This document shows, piece by piece, positions 1 through 9,477 of a stretch of 64,000 nucleotides of DNA; the stretch's first letter is position 1, and every line of letters starts with the position of its first letter. Position numbers and translations under genes: made by a program. The DNA lies in the NCBI RefSeq assembly GCF_002847015.1, contig NZ_CP025085.1:3720001-3784000 (forward strand), written 5' to 3'. The notes beneath the pieces are model-generated. The model was not told where the DNA came from and made no database searches. It was given only the letters and a program-made list of their open reading frames with translations. This stretch comes from Prodigiosinella confusarubida. GTDB lineage: Bacteria; Pseudomonadota; Gammaproteobacteria; Enterobacterales; Enterobacteriaceae.

Positions 1-676
1 TCAGCAAAGCATCTGCCTTGATTTGACGCGCCAGCATGGCGGCCGAAAGGTCTTTATCGATAACCGCTTCGATACCCGATAGCTGGCCCTCGTGGTTACG
101 GACCACCGGAACCCCACCGCCACCGTTGCAGATAACCAGATGGTCACGCGCAATCAAGGTACTGATGGCATCGCTCTCAACAATGCGTTGCGGTTGTGGT
201 GATGCGACAACACGACGGAAATGCCCACCATCCGCTTTCATGATCCAACCTTTTTCCCGCCGAATAGTTTCGGCCTGTTCCTGCTGATAGACCGGACCGA
301 TATATTTTGTTGGTTGAGTGAAGGCTGGATCGTGCGGATCAACCTCCACCTGCGTCAACAACGTACTGATCTCATACTGCGGCAAATCATTGTGCAGGGC
401 CTGTTGCAACAGGTAGCCAATCATGCCCTGACTTTCCGCCCCCAGAATATCCAGCGGATAAGGGGTAACCTCGGTATAGGCGTTATTCTGTAGTGCCAGC
501 AATCCAACCTGTGGGCCGTTGCCGTGTACCAGCACCACACGCCAGTGTTCAGTTAGACCGGCAATGGTCCGAGCGGCCAGTTCGATATTACGGCGTTGAA
601 CTTCCGCTTCCAGCGGTTCGCCCCGTTTGAGCAAGGCATTGCCACCGAGCGCAACAACCAATGTTGGTTTTGTCAT
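1..676 (-). CDS. arcC: Carbamate kinase, C-terminal part cut by window edge
   Basis: Last step of the arginine deiminase pathway: carbamoyl phosphate plus ADP gives ATP, CO2 and ammonia in the cytoplasm. The frame opens with MTKPTLVVALGGNALL, carrying the amino-acid-kinase glycine motif GGNAL, then VLVHGNGPQVG near residue 45-55, ESQGMIGYLLQQAL and VICNGGGGVPV near residue 185, all family hallmarks. About 225 residues are present; the usual protein has about 300-315, so the 3' end lies outside the window. An ATG at 674-676 is preceded by an AGGAG ribosome site. It starts 22 bases after the arcA stop on the same strand, so the two are almost certainly co-transcribed. Confidence 0.93.
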   Translation of the reverse strand, partial: MTKPTLVVALGGNALLKRGEPLEAEVQRRNIELAARTIAGLTEHWRVVLVHGNGPQVGLLALQNNAYTEVTPYPLDILGAESQGMIGYLLQQALHNDLPQYEISTLLTQVEVDPHDPAFTQPTKYIGPVYQQEQAETIRREKGWIMKADGGHFRRVVASPQPQRIVESDAISTLIARDHLVICNGGGGVPVVRNHEGQLSGIEAVIDKDLSAAMLARQIKADALL

Positions 677-698
677 TCTGTTTCTCCTGTGATGTAGC

Positions 699-1919
699 TC
701 AGATAGCGTCACGTTCAAGTGGGCAACTCATGCAACGCGCACCACCACGTCCCCGTCCGAGTTCATCACCGGGAATAGGTAACACCGTAATGCCTGCCTT
801 ATCATATTTCTCATTGGTCCATGTATTGCGCTCATAACCAATCACCACACCGGGACGCACAGTCAGGACATTATTGGCATCGTTCCACTGCTCACGCTCT
901 GCTTCAAAACGGTCGCCACCGGTAGTAATCAGCCTGACGTGATCAATACTTAGTGCCCGCTCAATGGCTTTCAGGAAATTCGCTTCCTCCTGACGTTTCA
1001 GCCCACCATGGCCGTCGTCGGTCAACGTCCAGCACTGGGTGTCGTTACTCACGATTTCGGGATAAACAGAGAACGTGTCGACATCAATATGTGTCATCAC
1101 GGTATCAAGGTGCATACAGGAGCGGTGTTTCGGCAATTCCAGCGCAATAACGCAATCGGCCTGTTTATGCTGGAATAAAGACCGCGTCAGGAATTCAACA
1201 CCCTGGGGAGTAGTGCGCTCGGACATACCAATTAATACCGCACCACGACCGATAACTAATACATCGCCACCTTCCAGCGTGGCATGATCGTAATTATTGT
1301 TATCATCACCGAAATACTTGATAAACCCACCTGAGGCAAACAGCGGATGCCAGCGGTATATTGCCCGCAGATTATTGGTTTCTCGCTGACGCGCAACTTT
1401 TGCCATTGGATTAATGGAAACACCGTTATATATCCAGCATGAAGTATCCCGGGTGAATAAATGATTGGGTAACGGCTTCATGATAAAATCCGTTTCCCGA
1501 TTGGTGTCCACTACCATATTACTGAACGTTTCGGGAATTTCGTTATATGTCAGCCCGCCGGTCATAATCCGGGCCAACTGACGGTGTGGCTGATCAGCAA
1601 GCCAGCCACGAATATCAGCTGCAAAAGAAGGGCCTAAACGGTAATCAGAAATCTGGGAATTTAACAGCCAGTCTTTGGCTTCTGGCAATTCCAGTGTTTC
1701 GGTAAGCAAATCTGTCAATAATAAAACCTCGACATTTTGCTGACGCAGGACATTAGAAAATATGTCATGTTCCTGACCAGCTCGTTCAACCGACAGCACA
1801 TCATCAAATAATAATTCCTGACAGTTTGAAGGGGTTAGTCTTTTCAGACTTAAATTTGGCCGATGCAACATTACACTGCGCAATTGCCCTATCTCTGATC
1901 CGACATAATGTTTCTGCAT
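699..1919 (-). CDS. arcA: Arginine deiminase
   Basis: Hydrolyses L-arginine to L-citrulline and ammonia, the first step of the arginine deiminase pathway that makes ATP under anoxia and raises pH. The 406-residue protein has the family's usual length and opens [31 protein letters not shown], the [10 protein letters not shown] stretch with catalytic His/Asp, and the C-terminal [15 protein letters not shown] with the nucleophile Cys at 396 are all present, so the enzyme looks intact. The gene is followed after 22 bases by arcC. A long AT-rich upstream region holds an excellent CRP/FNR-type palindrome and ARG-box-like sites (separate entries), consistent with control by carbon or oxygen status and arginine. 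Ornithine carbamoyltransferase and the antiporter are not inside the window. Confidence 0.97.
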   Translation of the reverse strand: MQKHYVGSEIGQLRSVMLHRPNLSLKRLTPSNCQELLFDDVLSVERAGQEHDIFSNVLRQQNVEVLLLTDLLTETLELPEAKDWLLNSQISDYRLGPSFAADIRGWLADQPHRQLARIMTGGLTYNEIPETFSNMVVDTNRETDFIMKPLPNHLFTRDTSCWIYNGVSINPMAKVARQRETNNLRAIYRWHPLFASGGFIKYFGDDNNNYDHATLEGGDVLVIGRGAVLIGMSERTTPQGVEFLTRSLFQHKQADCVIALELPKHRSCMHLDTVMTHIDVDTFSVYPEIVSNDTQCWTLTDDGHGGLKRQEEANFLKAIERALSIDHVRLITTGGDRFEAEREQWNDANNVLTVRPGVVIGYERNTWTNEKYDKAGITVLPIPGDELGRGRGGARCMSCPLERDAI

Positions 1920-1965
1920 GGTGATTCCTTTTAAATAAAACAGACAATATTAATTCGCGGTAAAT

Positions 1966-1983
1966 AATGAATATTTACCAATT
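1966..1983. promoter_or_regulatory. ARG-box-like site close to arcA
   Basis: The bases AATGAATATTTACCAATT match about 13 of 18 positions of the ArgR consensus TNTGAATWWWWATTCANW, with a near-perfect left half and a poor right half. It lies about 45-65 bases upstream of the arcA ATG. ArgR activating arginine deiminase operons is known in other bacteria; its use here is inference. Confidence 0.3.
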
Positions 1984-2041
1984 AACGTTTTTATTCCTGT
2001 CTGGAATACGTGGCCATATTATTTAATAGCGATGGGTTTAT

Positions 2042-2057
2042 TGTGACTGAGATCACA
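2042..2057. promoter_or_regulatory. CRP/FNR-family binding site upstream of arcA
   Basis: TGTGA-CTGAGA-TCACA is a perfect CRP core palindrome (TGTGA-N6-TCACA) located about 125 bases before the arcA start. Arginine deiminase operons are commonly under FNR-type (Anr/FNR) and catabolite control; the two site types overlap in sequence, but the G at the third position from each centre-proximal half favours CRP. No other gene in the neighbourhood reads away from this position, so arcA is the obvious target. Confidence 0.6.
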
Positions 2058-2300
2058 TGACGATATCTGAAATAAATAAACTTCTTTTTTATTGAGCCAG
2101 CGCATTGTTTTATTTATTTAAATAAAATCAAATTTGAATAGATAACATGAATAAGGACTTTTTATTTTCAAATGGACATTTTTAATTTATGAATCACCAT
2201 TTACACAATTATTTAACCGCTTGATATTTATCATATGTTTTTCTTATGTTTAATAAGTATACTTTCTGCGCGATTAATTATTTTACATTAGTCAAAATTA

Positions 2301-2318
2301 TCAGAATTGTTATTCATA
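2301..2318. promoter_or_regulatory. ARG box candidate, distal
   Basis: TCAGAATTGTTATTCATA agrees with the ArgR consensus TNTGAATWWWWATTCANW at 16 of 18 positions. A second, weaker half-site (TATGCAAAATATGATAAA) follows after two bases, resembling the paired arrangement used by hexameric ArgR. It lies about 380 bases upstream of arcA, far for direct activation but possible with DNA looping. Confidence 0.4.
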
Positions 2319-2618
2319 AATATGCAAAATATGATAAAACATATTCTCGTGACGCAGTCGTCATTTTTTTTAATTCTCTATTAATAACAGCACATTGAAA
2401 TAGTCGCATAGATAGCGTGAGTAATTACCTATTCAGTATAGTTGCATAAGCATTTCTCTTTAATTTGTCTCTGTTTGTATAATAAAGAAATAGTTATGTA
2501 CTGTTGTCTGATTGAATATTGGAAAACCGATAGCAGGCAGAAGAAAAAAGATACCCCGGTGGTTTGAAATCCATACTCGTCATCTTTTAAATCACAGGCG
2601 TTTTATCTGCTTTCAATG

Positions 2619-2680
2619 ACCCGGTCCATCCCTGGACCTCGCCTCTTTGAGGCCGTTGTGAGCCACATTCAAACCAATCC
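2619..2680. repeat. Short dispersed repeat, copy 1
   Basis: A GC-richer island in AT-rich DNA beginning ACCCGGTCCATCCCTGGACC and continuing through a CCGTTGTGAGCCACATTCAAACC-like stretch. A related sequence at 11318-11378 shares the same order of blocks (ACCCGG, CAT-CT-TGG, CTTTGAGG/CTTGGTGC, GCCGT, AGCC-CA, CAAAC) at roughly two thirds identity by eye. Neither copy encodes a credible protein. The family could not be named from the sequence. Confidence 0.4.
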
Positions 2681-2745
2681 TTCAGGGATTTATTCGTTTG
2701 TTCCTTTACAACAGATTGAAATATATTGGGTATATACCTTTTTGA

Positions 2746-3843
2746 CTATTTCCCCAGTTCGCTATTGGAGATGGTGTGATAGAGAGAAGATACCGGTTTA
2801 TAGCATTTTCCATCCAGTGCTTCCCAATCCAGATCGTCGAGTCTAACTGCGGTGACTTGCGGTGAGTCGTAATAACGAATGGCATACACGTTATTTATCA
2901 GATCTTTGCTTACTACCCATTGGGTGTAATCTTCTGCTCCTTGTTCACCCGGTTCCTTGAGAACCCCTTTGGGAATGTCGGTTGTATTAAGAATATGGAA
3001 AGCCAAGTTCATTGCTTCATCCGAACTGACTGGTTGATCGGCAAAGCTGGTTATGGCAACAGCCCGGACAAAACGACTTGGCGGAGTCAGGTCACCGGGC
3101 ATACCAAGCAACCCGGTTCCATTGCCTGTCGCCTCTACAACGTATGAGTTGAAGGAGGCCGTTGTAATATTGGTTTTTTGCAAATTGACATAATTTCTCA
3201 AATTTTGAAGATGCACTGGAAATTCAGGAACATTAGTACAAACATGCACCGGATTATTATATATGTGCATTTTCCCCGCGATAAATTCGATGACAATGCT
3301 ATGTCCCGTGGCATCATTGATGGAGTAGTGAAGAGGAAAGAAATCATTCGAGTCACTAATACCAAGATCTTTATAAGAGATTTTAGAGACATTGACTTGT
3401 GGCTGCGTGCCCGGCAGAGGTTCATACTCAAAAAATGTGTGAAGGTCAGCCCCATCCGATACGTTTCTGCCTAGTGCGCTAATGACCTCATTGCAACGAG
3501 AAAAACTACTGAGCATCCATTGTAGAAAATCGACGCTGGAGATGGTATTGGCCGGATTTATATTCTCAGGATATTCGCTACCGGGCAACCATAGCATGCC
3601 ACCAGAAAGTCCGTCGGTATTCATACCATCGACTGCCACATCAAGATTAAAGGCATTCATGCTCACGAAACTATACTTTCCTATCCAACTAAATTGGCAT
3701 CGCTCAAGGCGCGCCGTTGAGTGGTACTGGTATCCCGCCTTGCGGAAAAATAGTCTTGAACCCAGTTCATCGGCAAACTCCATTGAACGTCCATTTACCG
3801 CATATTCGTTACCATTTTTGTTAATTAAGAAATCTAAGCACAT
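2746..3843 (-). CDS. Choloylglycine hydrolase / penicillin V acylase family Ntn-hydrolase
   Basis: Linear-amide hydrolase of the N-terminal-nucleophile fold; known members cleave conjugated bile acids, penicillin V or N-acyl-homoserine lactones. The start was placed at 3843 because the protein then begins Met-Cys-Leu-Asp, putting the nucleophile Cys at position 2, and an AAAGGA site precedes it; the reading frame extends 23 codons further upstream but without a ribosome site. NGRSMEF near residue 18 matches the conserved NxRxxE/D region, and NVSDGADLHTF and the later NGTGLLGMPGDLTPPSRF follow family order. Length is 365 residues. There is no signal peptide, unlike many Gram-negative relatives, so it should be cytoplasmic. 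In Pectobacterium a homologous acylase has been reported to degrade acyl-homoserine lactones; the substrate here is not determined. Confidence 0.85.
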   Translation of the reverse strand: MCLDFLINKNGNEYAVNGRSMEFADELGSRLFFRKAGYQYHSTARLERCQFSWIGKYSFVSMNAFNLDVAVDGMNTDGLSGGMLWLPGSEYPENINPANTISSVDFLQWMLSSFSRCNEVISALGRNVSDGADLHTFFEYEPLPGTQPQVNVSKISYKDLGISDSNDFFPLHYSINDATGHSIVIEFIAGKMHIYNNPVHVCTNVPEFPVHLQNLRNYVNLQKTNITTASFNSYVVEATGNGTGLLGMPGDLTPPSRFVRAVAITSFADQPVSSDEAMNLAFHILNTTDIPKGVLKEPGEQGAEDYTQWVVSKDLINNVYAIRYYDSPQVTAVRLDDLDWEALDGKCYKPVSSLYHTISNSELGK

Positions 3844-4469
3844 GGTGTGTATCCTTTTATTAGGTTTGCTGCCATCAAAAACAGTTAACACAGAGTCTGA
3901 ACTGTAAGTCACCCGGATAATCCAGATGATAGAGACTTATTCTTATCACTCTTACATAACGACACTTTATAAATAATAGCTGGTTTTTTATATCTGGCTA
4001 AAACACTGGCAGAATACCAAGACAAACCACTGTCTTATTAAGGCCGCGCATTATCTCTGATAGAAAAAAAGGATGGCCATAATAGCCAAAAAAAACGTCA
4101 CATACCAAAATTCGGATTATAAAAATTCTCATCGAGAATAATATCGATTTAATCCACTAAAAATTTACCATACCGACATATCAACACTTTTACTCAAAAT
4201 TGTATCGATAAAACCGTGCAGCGCCATAGCGGAATCCGCTGTCTTAATAAAGATAGACATTATAGTTGCACTATCCTGCGAATTAGGATGGACAACATCC
4301 AGGTAAAACCATTACTTTATCTCCAGGCATGTTGAAATTGACTATACCCGTCACTTTTCAAGTTGCAGGAAAGCGGTAAGTGAAGGCGTCCCGATGAGCT
4401 TACTAAAGTAAGTGATTCGGCTGACTGAGAGGATTTCCCGATGAGCCAGATAAAAAAGGAGAGTGTGCA
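3844..4469. other. Intergenic region between acylase and symE-like gene
   Basis: A 626-base region between divergent genes. It is AT-rich with many short A/T runs, and contains a degenerate ERIC element at 4343-4450 just before the symE-like gene. No gene, LexA box (CTGT-N8-ACAG) or convincing terminator was found. Promoters for both flanking genes must lie here but no hexamer pair stands out. Confidence 0.6.
4343..4450. repeat. ERIC element, truncated and rearranged
   Basis: TATACCCGTCACTTTTCAAG followed by an ERIC core (CGATGAGCTTACTAAAGTAAGTGATTCGG-like). The left end is that of the opposite ERIC arm, and the right terminal arm is missing, replaced by a second CCCGATGAGCC block. It ends about 20 bases before the symE-like start, so it would lie in that gene's mRNA leader or promoter. 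Confidence 0.75.
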
Positions 4470-4814
4470 ATGAACGTTCAGTCTACGTTTCATAACAATG
4501 GACTACCAGAGCTGACCATGACAGGGCAAGCGTTGGATGACGCAGGGTTTACGGCGGGAACATGGTTTCATATCCAGCTATACCGCAACGGGTTGGTACT
4601 CACCCGGCTTAGCGACGATACCGACATTGCCGAACTGATGACACAGTTGGATAGCACTGAACAGGAAGGCGCTGACTGGGTACATGACAACGGTGAAATT
4701 TATCTGGCGGGCGACTGGCTTACCCGCAGTGGGTTAATGGCCTCAACGCATAATATTGAGCTGTTGCCCGGTAAGATCATTATCCGAGCTGAACAACATA
4801 GTATGCTGGCGTAA
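4470..4814 (+). CDS. SymE-family toxin (type I toxin-antitoxin like)
   Basis: A 114-residue protein whose centre, LTMTGQALDDAGFTAGTWFH followed by IQLYRNGLVLT, lines up with the E. coli SymE segment ITLKGQWLEAAGFATGT...GCIVLT, the SpoVT-AbrB-related swapped-hairpin domain. SymE is an SOS-induced toxin that condenses nucleoids or cleaves RNA and is held down by the antisense RNA SymR. Here a GGAGAG ribosome site lies 7 bases before the ATG. The C-terminal half (residues 55-114) differs from SymE and includes DNGEIYLAGDWLTRSGL, a second GDWL...G pattern of the same hairpin type. No LexA box was found, and an antisense RNA cannot be proven by eye. SymE-like orphan copies are common near polymorphic loci. 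Confidence 0.75.
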   Translation: MNVQSTFHNNGLPELTMTGQALDDAGFTAGTWFHIQLYRNGLVLTRLSDDTDIAELMTQLDSTEQEGADWVHDNGEIYLAGDWLTRSGLMASTHNIELLPGKIIIRAEQHSMLA

Positions 4815-4912
4815 TATAAATCCCGGATATATAAAAATAGCCGGGAATATTTTATGATTATGTCGGGCTAAATGCCTGTTCTGCTTTTTCCTAAAAAATG
4901 AAATGACATAAC

Positions 4913-5599
4913 CTATTTACCTGTTACTGCTAATTTGCAGATATACATATCATTAATTAATTGGTTTACTTTTGCATCATCAATATTTTTGTTGGTTCCA
5001 CCAGAAACGCCCGTCAGCGCTTTTTTCAAGGTATCCAGATCAGGTGTCAGAAGTTTTACATCAGATTGTTTCTTTTTTAGTTCGTAAGTGATATCGCCTA
5101 AATATCTTTTTTCTTCTTCTAATAGCCCTGGGAATAAATTAATGTTATTACTAGCACGTAGAAATTCACCGTTCTTAACTACCACATCATAAATACAATT
5201 CGCCGCTTCAGCAGCACTCCGGTAATTCATGGCCTGTGCGGAATACTGGTATCGCTGTGGCAGAATAGAAGAACCTGCCGCTACCCCGCCTCCAGCCCAG
5301 GCAGTCGTTGTGGCACCATTAACCCCGGCGACCAATGCCGTGACCGTGCCGATAAAACCCAATTCACTAAAGGCATTCGACTGAGTGACAAGCCCGAATG
5401 ATTTATTACTCCAGACATCACGATATAAAATCGCCAAAGTCGTCATTTTTTGATACCCATTTATATCTTCATTAAGTACATTATTTATCTCTTCAGAGGA
5501 AGGCTCGGTGACGGGCACGGGATAGGGACTAACACACCCTGTAATTAGCATACACATTATTAGCATATATGTTCTTTTCTCTGCGTGAGTCGTTTTCAT
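4913..5599 (-). CDS. Putative outer-membrane lipoprotein of unknown function
   Basis: A 228-residue protein opening MKTTHAEKRTYMLIMCMLIT-GC; the lipobox LITG-Cys22 predicts lipidation at Cys22, and the residue after it is Val, not Asp, so outer-membrane sorting is expected. The ATG at 5597-5599 has an AGAGG ribosome site, and the longer frame upstream would bury the signal sequence. After the lipobox come PYPVPVTEPSSEEINNVLNEDINGYQ, a glycine/alanine-rich hydrophobic patch (GTVTALVAGVNGATTTAWAG, about residues 85-110) and an AANCIYDVV segment. I do not recognise the family. It stands alone: the neighbouring efeB stop is about 295 bases upstream and the symE-like gene is convergent. Confidence 0.75.
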   Translation of the reverse strand: MKTTHAEKRTYMLIMCMLITGCVSPYPVPVTEPSSEEINNVLNEDINGYQKMTTLAILYRDVWSNKSFGLVTQSNAFSELGFIGTVTALVAGVNGATTTAWAGGGVAAGSSILPQRYQYSAQAMNYRSAAEAANCIYDVVVKNGEFLRASNNINLFPGLLEEEKRYLGDITYELKKKQSDVKLLTPDLDTLKKALTGVSGGTNKNIDDAKVNQLINDMYICKLAVTGK

Positions 5600-5764
5600 A
5601 ATAGAACCTCTGCCATTGATGAAACATATCAGTGTCATACCCTATTTTTATATTTAGACTACTACGAATGTTTTTACATAAAAGGGCAACAATATATTTT
5701 CATGCAATTGTATAAATCCGAGAATATTCTATGAATAACGTACTAATATATTTGAATAGCTATG

Positions 5765-5790
5765 TATATTCTGAATAATTCGAGTTGAAG
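5765..5790. repeat. Solo end of an ERIC element
   Basis: ATATTCTGAATAATTCGAGTTGAAG closely resembles one terminal arm of the full ERIC copies (TATACCCAAAATAATTCGAG). The core and the other arm are absent, so this is either a remnant or chance similarity. It sits in the 295-base gap between efeB and the lipoprotein gene. Confidence 0.4.
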
Positions 5791-5894
5791 CATTCGATAA
5801 TAGGTTGTGAGCAGGCGTAGTAGGAACACGTATCAGAAGGGATCTCGCTATCGTCTTATTCTCGATGTTGAGGGCGAATACATCGCCCCAACAA

Positions 5895-7190
5895 TCAAGC
5901 CGTCAATAATCCACGAGCCAGATAGTCACCCGTGTTTTTCACCCCCGGCAGTACAAAGAAATAGCCACCACCGATCGGTTTGATGTACTCCTCCAGCGGT
6001 TCACCATTGAGCCGTTTTTGTACGGTCAGGAAGCCATTTTCCAGGTCAGCCTGATAGCAGACGAACAGCAACCCCATGTCGAGCTGGCCCGCGTTGGACA
6101 CACCCAGAGAATAACTGTAACCACGACGCAGCATCAGATTGACGCGTGTCTCGGGTGTCCGTGGATTGGCAAGACGCATATGGGCATCCAGTGGGATCAC
6201 CTTGCCTGCCGGATCCTGACGGTAGTCCGGTTCGTCATGCTCATGTTTCATACCAAGTGGTGCGCCACTGTCTTTTTCGCGCCCGAAAATAGTCTGTTGT
6301 TCCTGAAGAGGAGTCCGGTCCCAGGATTCGACATAAAAACGGATAATTCTCACCGCCTGATAACTGCCGCCCACCGCCCATGACGGCTCCCCAGAGTGCG
6401 GACCAACCCACAGAATCTTATCCATCAGTGTGGTGTCGCCGGTGTTGGGGTTGGCTGTCCCGTCTTTAAAACCCAGCAGGTTGATCGGTGTCTCTTTCCC
6501 GTTAGTCCGCGCCGCATGGCCAGAAATGAACCCTTCCCGCTTCCAGCGCACACTCAGCAGGTCCGGTGTGTGTTTGATAATATCGCGCAACGCATGCAAT
6601 ACAGTTTCGTTGCTATTGGCACAAATTTGCAGTAGCAGATCCCCGTGACACAGACTGGCATCCAGCGAATCATGTGGGAAACGAACCATACGTTGCAGTT
6701 TTAGCGGCTTGTGCGCCTGTAGTCCAAAGCGCTCATCAAACAGAGACGTCCCCACCGACACCATAATCGTCAGGTTATCAGGGTAAATCACCGGTCCCAT
6801 GATGCCCGAATCCACTGGCGGCAACAGAGGATTAACCGCCGCCACCTCGCCCCCGGTGGTCAGAAAGGCAATGCGTTGGGTCAACAATTGAAACAGGCGC
6901 GTTAAGTCGGCCTTGCTGGTCGCGAGTACATCAAATGCCACCAGCAACATCGATGCTTGCTGTGGGGTGGTAATACCAGCCTGGTGAAGGCCATAGAACG
7001 ACTGTTTTCCCCAACGATCATCCTGTGGTATCGACGGCTTTTCCTCCGCCTGTACCCCCCGGCCTCCCCCCAGCGCCAGTGCGCCACCCATCATACCCAG
7101 TCCTTGCAGCAAACGTCGACGCGACGGTGATGCGGCTTCCGGCTGTGGTGCATGTGGCCCATTATGCGGGCCAGTTGTATGACGACTCAT
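5895..7190 (-). CDS. efeB: EfeB, Tat-exported Dyp-type haem peroxidase/deferrochelatase
   Basis: Periplasmic haem peroxidase of the ferrous-iron uptake system EfeUOB; proposed roles are oxidation of Fe(II) or release of iron from haem. The N-terminus carries a twin-arginine signal ([20 protein letters not shown], arginines 24-26) with a cleavage region near VQAEE. The Dyp hallmark GFKDGTANP (GXXDG) is present, as are the following haem-pocket regions up to [11 protein letters not shown]. Length 431 is normal for EfeB. It is the last gene of efeUOB, 11 bases after efeO. The long histidine-containing stretch before the twin arginines is only slightly longer than usual. Confidence 0.95.
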   Translation of the reverse strand: MSRHTTGPHNGPHAPQPEAASPSRRRLLQGLGMMGGALALGGGRGVQAEEKPSIPQDDRWGKQSFYGLHQAGITTPQQASMLLVAFDVLATSKADLTRLFQLLTQRIAFLTTGGEVAAVNPLLPPVDSGIMGPVIYPDNLTIMVSVGTSLFDERFGLQAHKPLKLQRMVRFPHDSLDASLCHGDLLLQICANSNETVLHALRDIIKHTPDLLSVRWKREGFISGHAARTNGKETPINLLGFKDGTANPNTGDTTLMDKILWVGPHSGEPSWAVGGSYQAVRIIRFYVESWDRTPLQEQQTIFGREKDSGAPLGMKHEHDEPDYRQDPAGKVIPLDAHMRLANPRTPETRVNLMLRRGYSYSLGVSNAGQLDMGLLFVCYQADLENGFLTVQKRLNGEPLEEYIKPIGGGYFFVLPGVKNTGDYLARGLLTA

Positions 7191-7201
7191 GGTAATCCGC
7201 C

Positions 7202-8326
7202 TCAGTCCAGTCCAAGCACACCGCGCAGCAGCGCCAGATCTTCCGCCAGCGCAGTAATCGGCCCTTTCAACGCCGTGCGATCCGCATCAGTCAATTTCTC
7301 ATAAGATTCGAAACCGTCTTTGGTCCGGTACTTCGCCAGAATGCCATCCACAGTCTTAAAATTGGTATCGATCTTAGCCAGCAGTGGCTGATTGGCTTTT
7401 TCCAGCAGAGGGCGTAATAAGTTGACAATCTTTTGCGCACCGTCAACATTGGCCTGAAAATCCCACAGGTCGGTACGACTGTAGCGGTCTTCCTCACCAC
7501 TGATTTTGCTGGCTGCCACTTCTTCAATTAGCCCAGACGCGCCGCCGACCACTTTACTCGGCGGGAAAGTCAGCGTCGCAATTCGTTGTTGCAGTTCCAG
7601 CGTATCGCTGTACAGACGATCGGCATACTTCGTCATGCCTTTAGTGGTGTGATCAGCAAATAGCGCCTTCTCCAGGCGGTGAAAACCAGTGAAGTTTGGA
7701 TCTTCAGCTTTCTTCTCATAGTCATCTTCACGGGCGTCAATACTTCCATCCAGATCAGAGAACAGCTCCGCGATGGGCTCAATCCGTTCATAATGTTGGC
7801 GAGTTGGCGCATAGAGCTGCCGCGCCTCCTCCAGCTTGCCGGCTTTGATGGCATCGGTGAACTTTTTGGTCTGCAGTACCAGTCCATCGACCTCTTTAGT
7901 CACATAGACCTTGTATTCCGCGATCGGCCCGACCAGATCCAACAGATTGATTTGCGCTCCAGACATCTTGTCTGACGTCGCGGTAACGACAATCTTGCCT
8001 TTAGGGTTACTGAGCAGACCACAAGTCATGTCATATTCGCCCGGTTGCAGGTTGGCGGTCATTTTTTGGGTAAAACCTGGCGCGATATTTTCACGCTCTT
8101 CCACCACCATCACCCCTTTGAGGATCTCCCATTCCAGATTTTTCTGGCTGGCATTCGATACCACAAACTGTGTTTTGCCCGCCTTCAGGGTGATTTGCAT
8201 CGGTTCACACTGCTTGTCGCTAACCGTTACCTTAACTTGCGGAATATCCGCAGCCAGTATGCTAAACACGGGCAGGGTAAATAAAGCGGCGCACAACGAT
8301 GTACGATTAAAGAATGGTGCAGACAT
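7202..8326 (-). CDS. efeO: EfeO, periplasmic iron-binding component
   Basis: Periplasmic partner of the EfeU permease. An N-terminal signal peptide (hydrophobic stretch to LAAD) is followed by a cupredoxin-like domain (about residues 22-120, with [11 protein letters not shown] and [10 protein letters not shown]) and an M75-type peptidase-like imelysin domain holding the HRLEKALF (HXXE) metal motif. The ATG at 8326 was preferred over one two codons earlier because the GGGA ribosome site is then 7 bases away; 374 residues matches E. coli EfeO (about 375). It is flanked by efeU and efeB on the same strand with short gaps. Confidence 0.94.
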   Translation of the reverse strand: MSAPFFNRTSLCAALFTLPVFSILAADIPQVKVTVSDKQCEPMQITLKAGKTQFVVSNASQKNLEWEILKGVMVVEERENIAPGFTQKMTANLQPGEYDMTCGLLSNPKGKIVVTATSDKMSGAQINLLDLVGPIAEYKVYVTKEVDGLVLQTKKFTDAIKAGKLEEARQLYAPTRQHYERIEPIAELFSDLDGSIDAREDDYEKKAEDPNFTGFHRLEKALFADHTTKGMTKYADRLYSDTLELQQRIATLTFPPSKVVGGASGLIEEVAASKISGEEDRYSRTDLWDFQANVDGAQKIVNLLRPLLEKANQPLLAKIDTNFKTVDGILAKYRTKDGFESYEKLTDADRTALKGPITALAEDLALLRGVLGLD

Positions 8327-8346
8327 AGACATATCCCTTTTTACAA

Positions 8347-9192
8347 TTAATGATGATTTTTATGTTGTGCCGGAACCGCTATTGGCCCCATGCGTTGCGG
8401 AAAGAAAAAGAAAAACAGCACCGGGATCAAATACATAAAATAGACAACCACCTCGCTGACAGTTGGCGCTTCCTGATAGCCGAAGATGCCTTCTAGCAAC
8501 GTGCCAAACAGTGTATGGGTAGAAAGTGTGGTACTGAAATCAAACGCTACCTGTTGAAACTGGTTCCACAAGCCCGCTTCGTGGAAGGCGCGGATCGCCC
8601 CCGCGGCCAGACCAGCGGCAACAAACAGGATGAACAGACTGCTCCATTTGAAAAAGCGGGCCAGATTCAGTTTCACGCCGCCCCAATAGATCATCATCCC
8701 CACCACGATGGCACACACGAGTCCGAGTACGGCGCCAATCGGTGCGGCAATACCGACATCCTGCTGAAAAGCCGCCAGAAGAAAGAACACCGATTCCAAC
8801 CCTTCACGCGCGACGGCAAAAAACACCATCGCCACCAGCGTCCAACCCTGACGTTTACTGGCGCTGAGTGCCTGATCGATAGCACCTTCCAGATGCACCC
8901 GAACCGACCGGGACACTTTACGCATCCAGAACACCATGTAGGTCAGTATGCCAACGGCGATCACCGCGACAAGACCTTCGAACAGTTCCTGCTGTTTCTG
9001 CGGAAACTCTCCCGTAGTGGCATTGATAAACACCCCAAGCGCCAGACACAACACCACTGCCAGAATGACCCCACCCCAGACCGCACCCTGCCATTGTTCG
9101 CGTTGGGTACGTTTCAGATAACTGGCGATCAGGCTGACGATCAGTGCCGCCTCAAGCCCCTCACGGAACATGATGAGTAAGGGAACAAACAT
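8347..9192 (-). CDS. efeU: EfeU, ferrous iron permease
   Basis: Inner-membrane Fe(II) permease of the oxidase-dependent Ftr1/EfeU family. The start at 9192 ([20 protein letters not shown]) has an AAGGAG site; the longer frame upstream has no homology. Two REGLE motifs, the iron-binding signature, occur in REGLEAAL near residue 10 and REGLESVF near residue 125, each within a hydrophobic helix; about seven membrane segments are visible. The gene is intact at 281 residues, whereas the E. coli K-12 copy is frameshifted. First gene of efeUOB. Confidence 0.95.
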   Translation of the reverse strand: MFVPLLIMFREGLEAALIVSLIASYLKRTQREQWQGAVWGGVILAVVLCLALGVFINATTGEFPQKQQELFEGLVAVIAVGILTYMVFWMRKVSRSVRVHLEGAIDQALSASKRQGWTLVAMVFFAVAREGLESVFFLLAAFQQDVGIAAPIGAVLGLVCAIVVGMMIYWGGVKLNLARFFKWSSLFILFVAAGLAAGAIRAFHEAGLWNQFQQVAFDFSTTLSTHTLFGTLLEGIFGYQEAPTVSEVVVYFMYLIPVLFFFFFPQRMGPIAVPAQHKNHH

Positions 9193-9274
9193 GAATAATG
9201 ACTCCTTAAGCGGACATAATGCGTAGCGGAACACAGGTCCGCCGCAACAATATAAATGCAAACACAAGTGGTAA

Positions 9275-9289
9275 CAATAATGGTTCTTA
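9275..9289. promoter_or_regulatory. Possible Fur box upstream of efeU
   Basis: Read on the minus strand, TAAGAACCATTATTG matches the 7-1-7 Fur consensus TGATAATNATTATCA at about 9 of 14 informative positions, with the right half much better than the left. Distance to the efeU start is about 85 bases. Fur control of efeUOB is established in E. coli; this particular site is weak. Confidence 0.35.
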
Positions 9290-9477
9290 TTTAACAATAA
9301 AAAGTAAGATGAGATAAAGTGATTTTTCTAATTAAATATTGTAGAAAGACGAACCCACCGACAGCCCAGCTATAGGCTTCCTGTATCACAGAAGCCGAAA
9401 AACACAGGTAATGTTCTGAAATACCGACGCTACTGGCCAGATATCAGCGCGTTATACATCAGCGCATCGGCTCGTAA

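Larger units (their letters stand above)
1920..2745. other. AT-rich non-coding region upstream of arcA
   Basis: An 826-base region without a convincing gene between the arcA start and the stop of the acylase gene, both on the minus strand. It is strikingly AT-rich and holds the candidate arcA control sites (ARG-box-like sequences at 1966 and 2301, CRP-type palindrome at 2042) and one copy of a short GC-richer repeat at 2619-2680. A 76-codon open frame at 2616-2846 on the plus strand mostly overlaps the repeat and the end of the acylase gene and is not believed. Confidence 0.7.

Noticed and set aside
36-493. Plus-strand open frames over arcC
   Set aside because: They lie antisense to a clear carbamate kinase with complete motifs; no homology or ribosome sites.
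2616-2846. 76-codon plus-strand frame
   Set aside because: Overlaps the acylase C-terminus and a non-coding repeat; product has no recognisable features.
4455-4560. Antisense RNA promoter (SymR analogue) opposite the symE-like start
   Set aside because: A TATGAA -10-like hexamer exists but no credible -35 or terminator; not distinguishable from chance.
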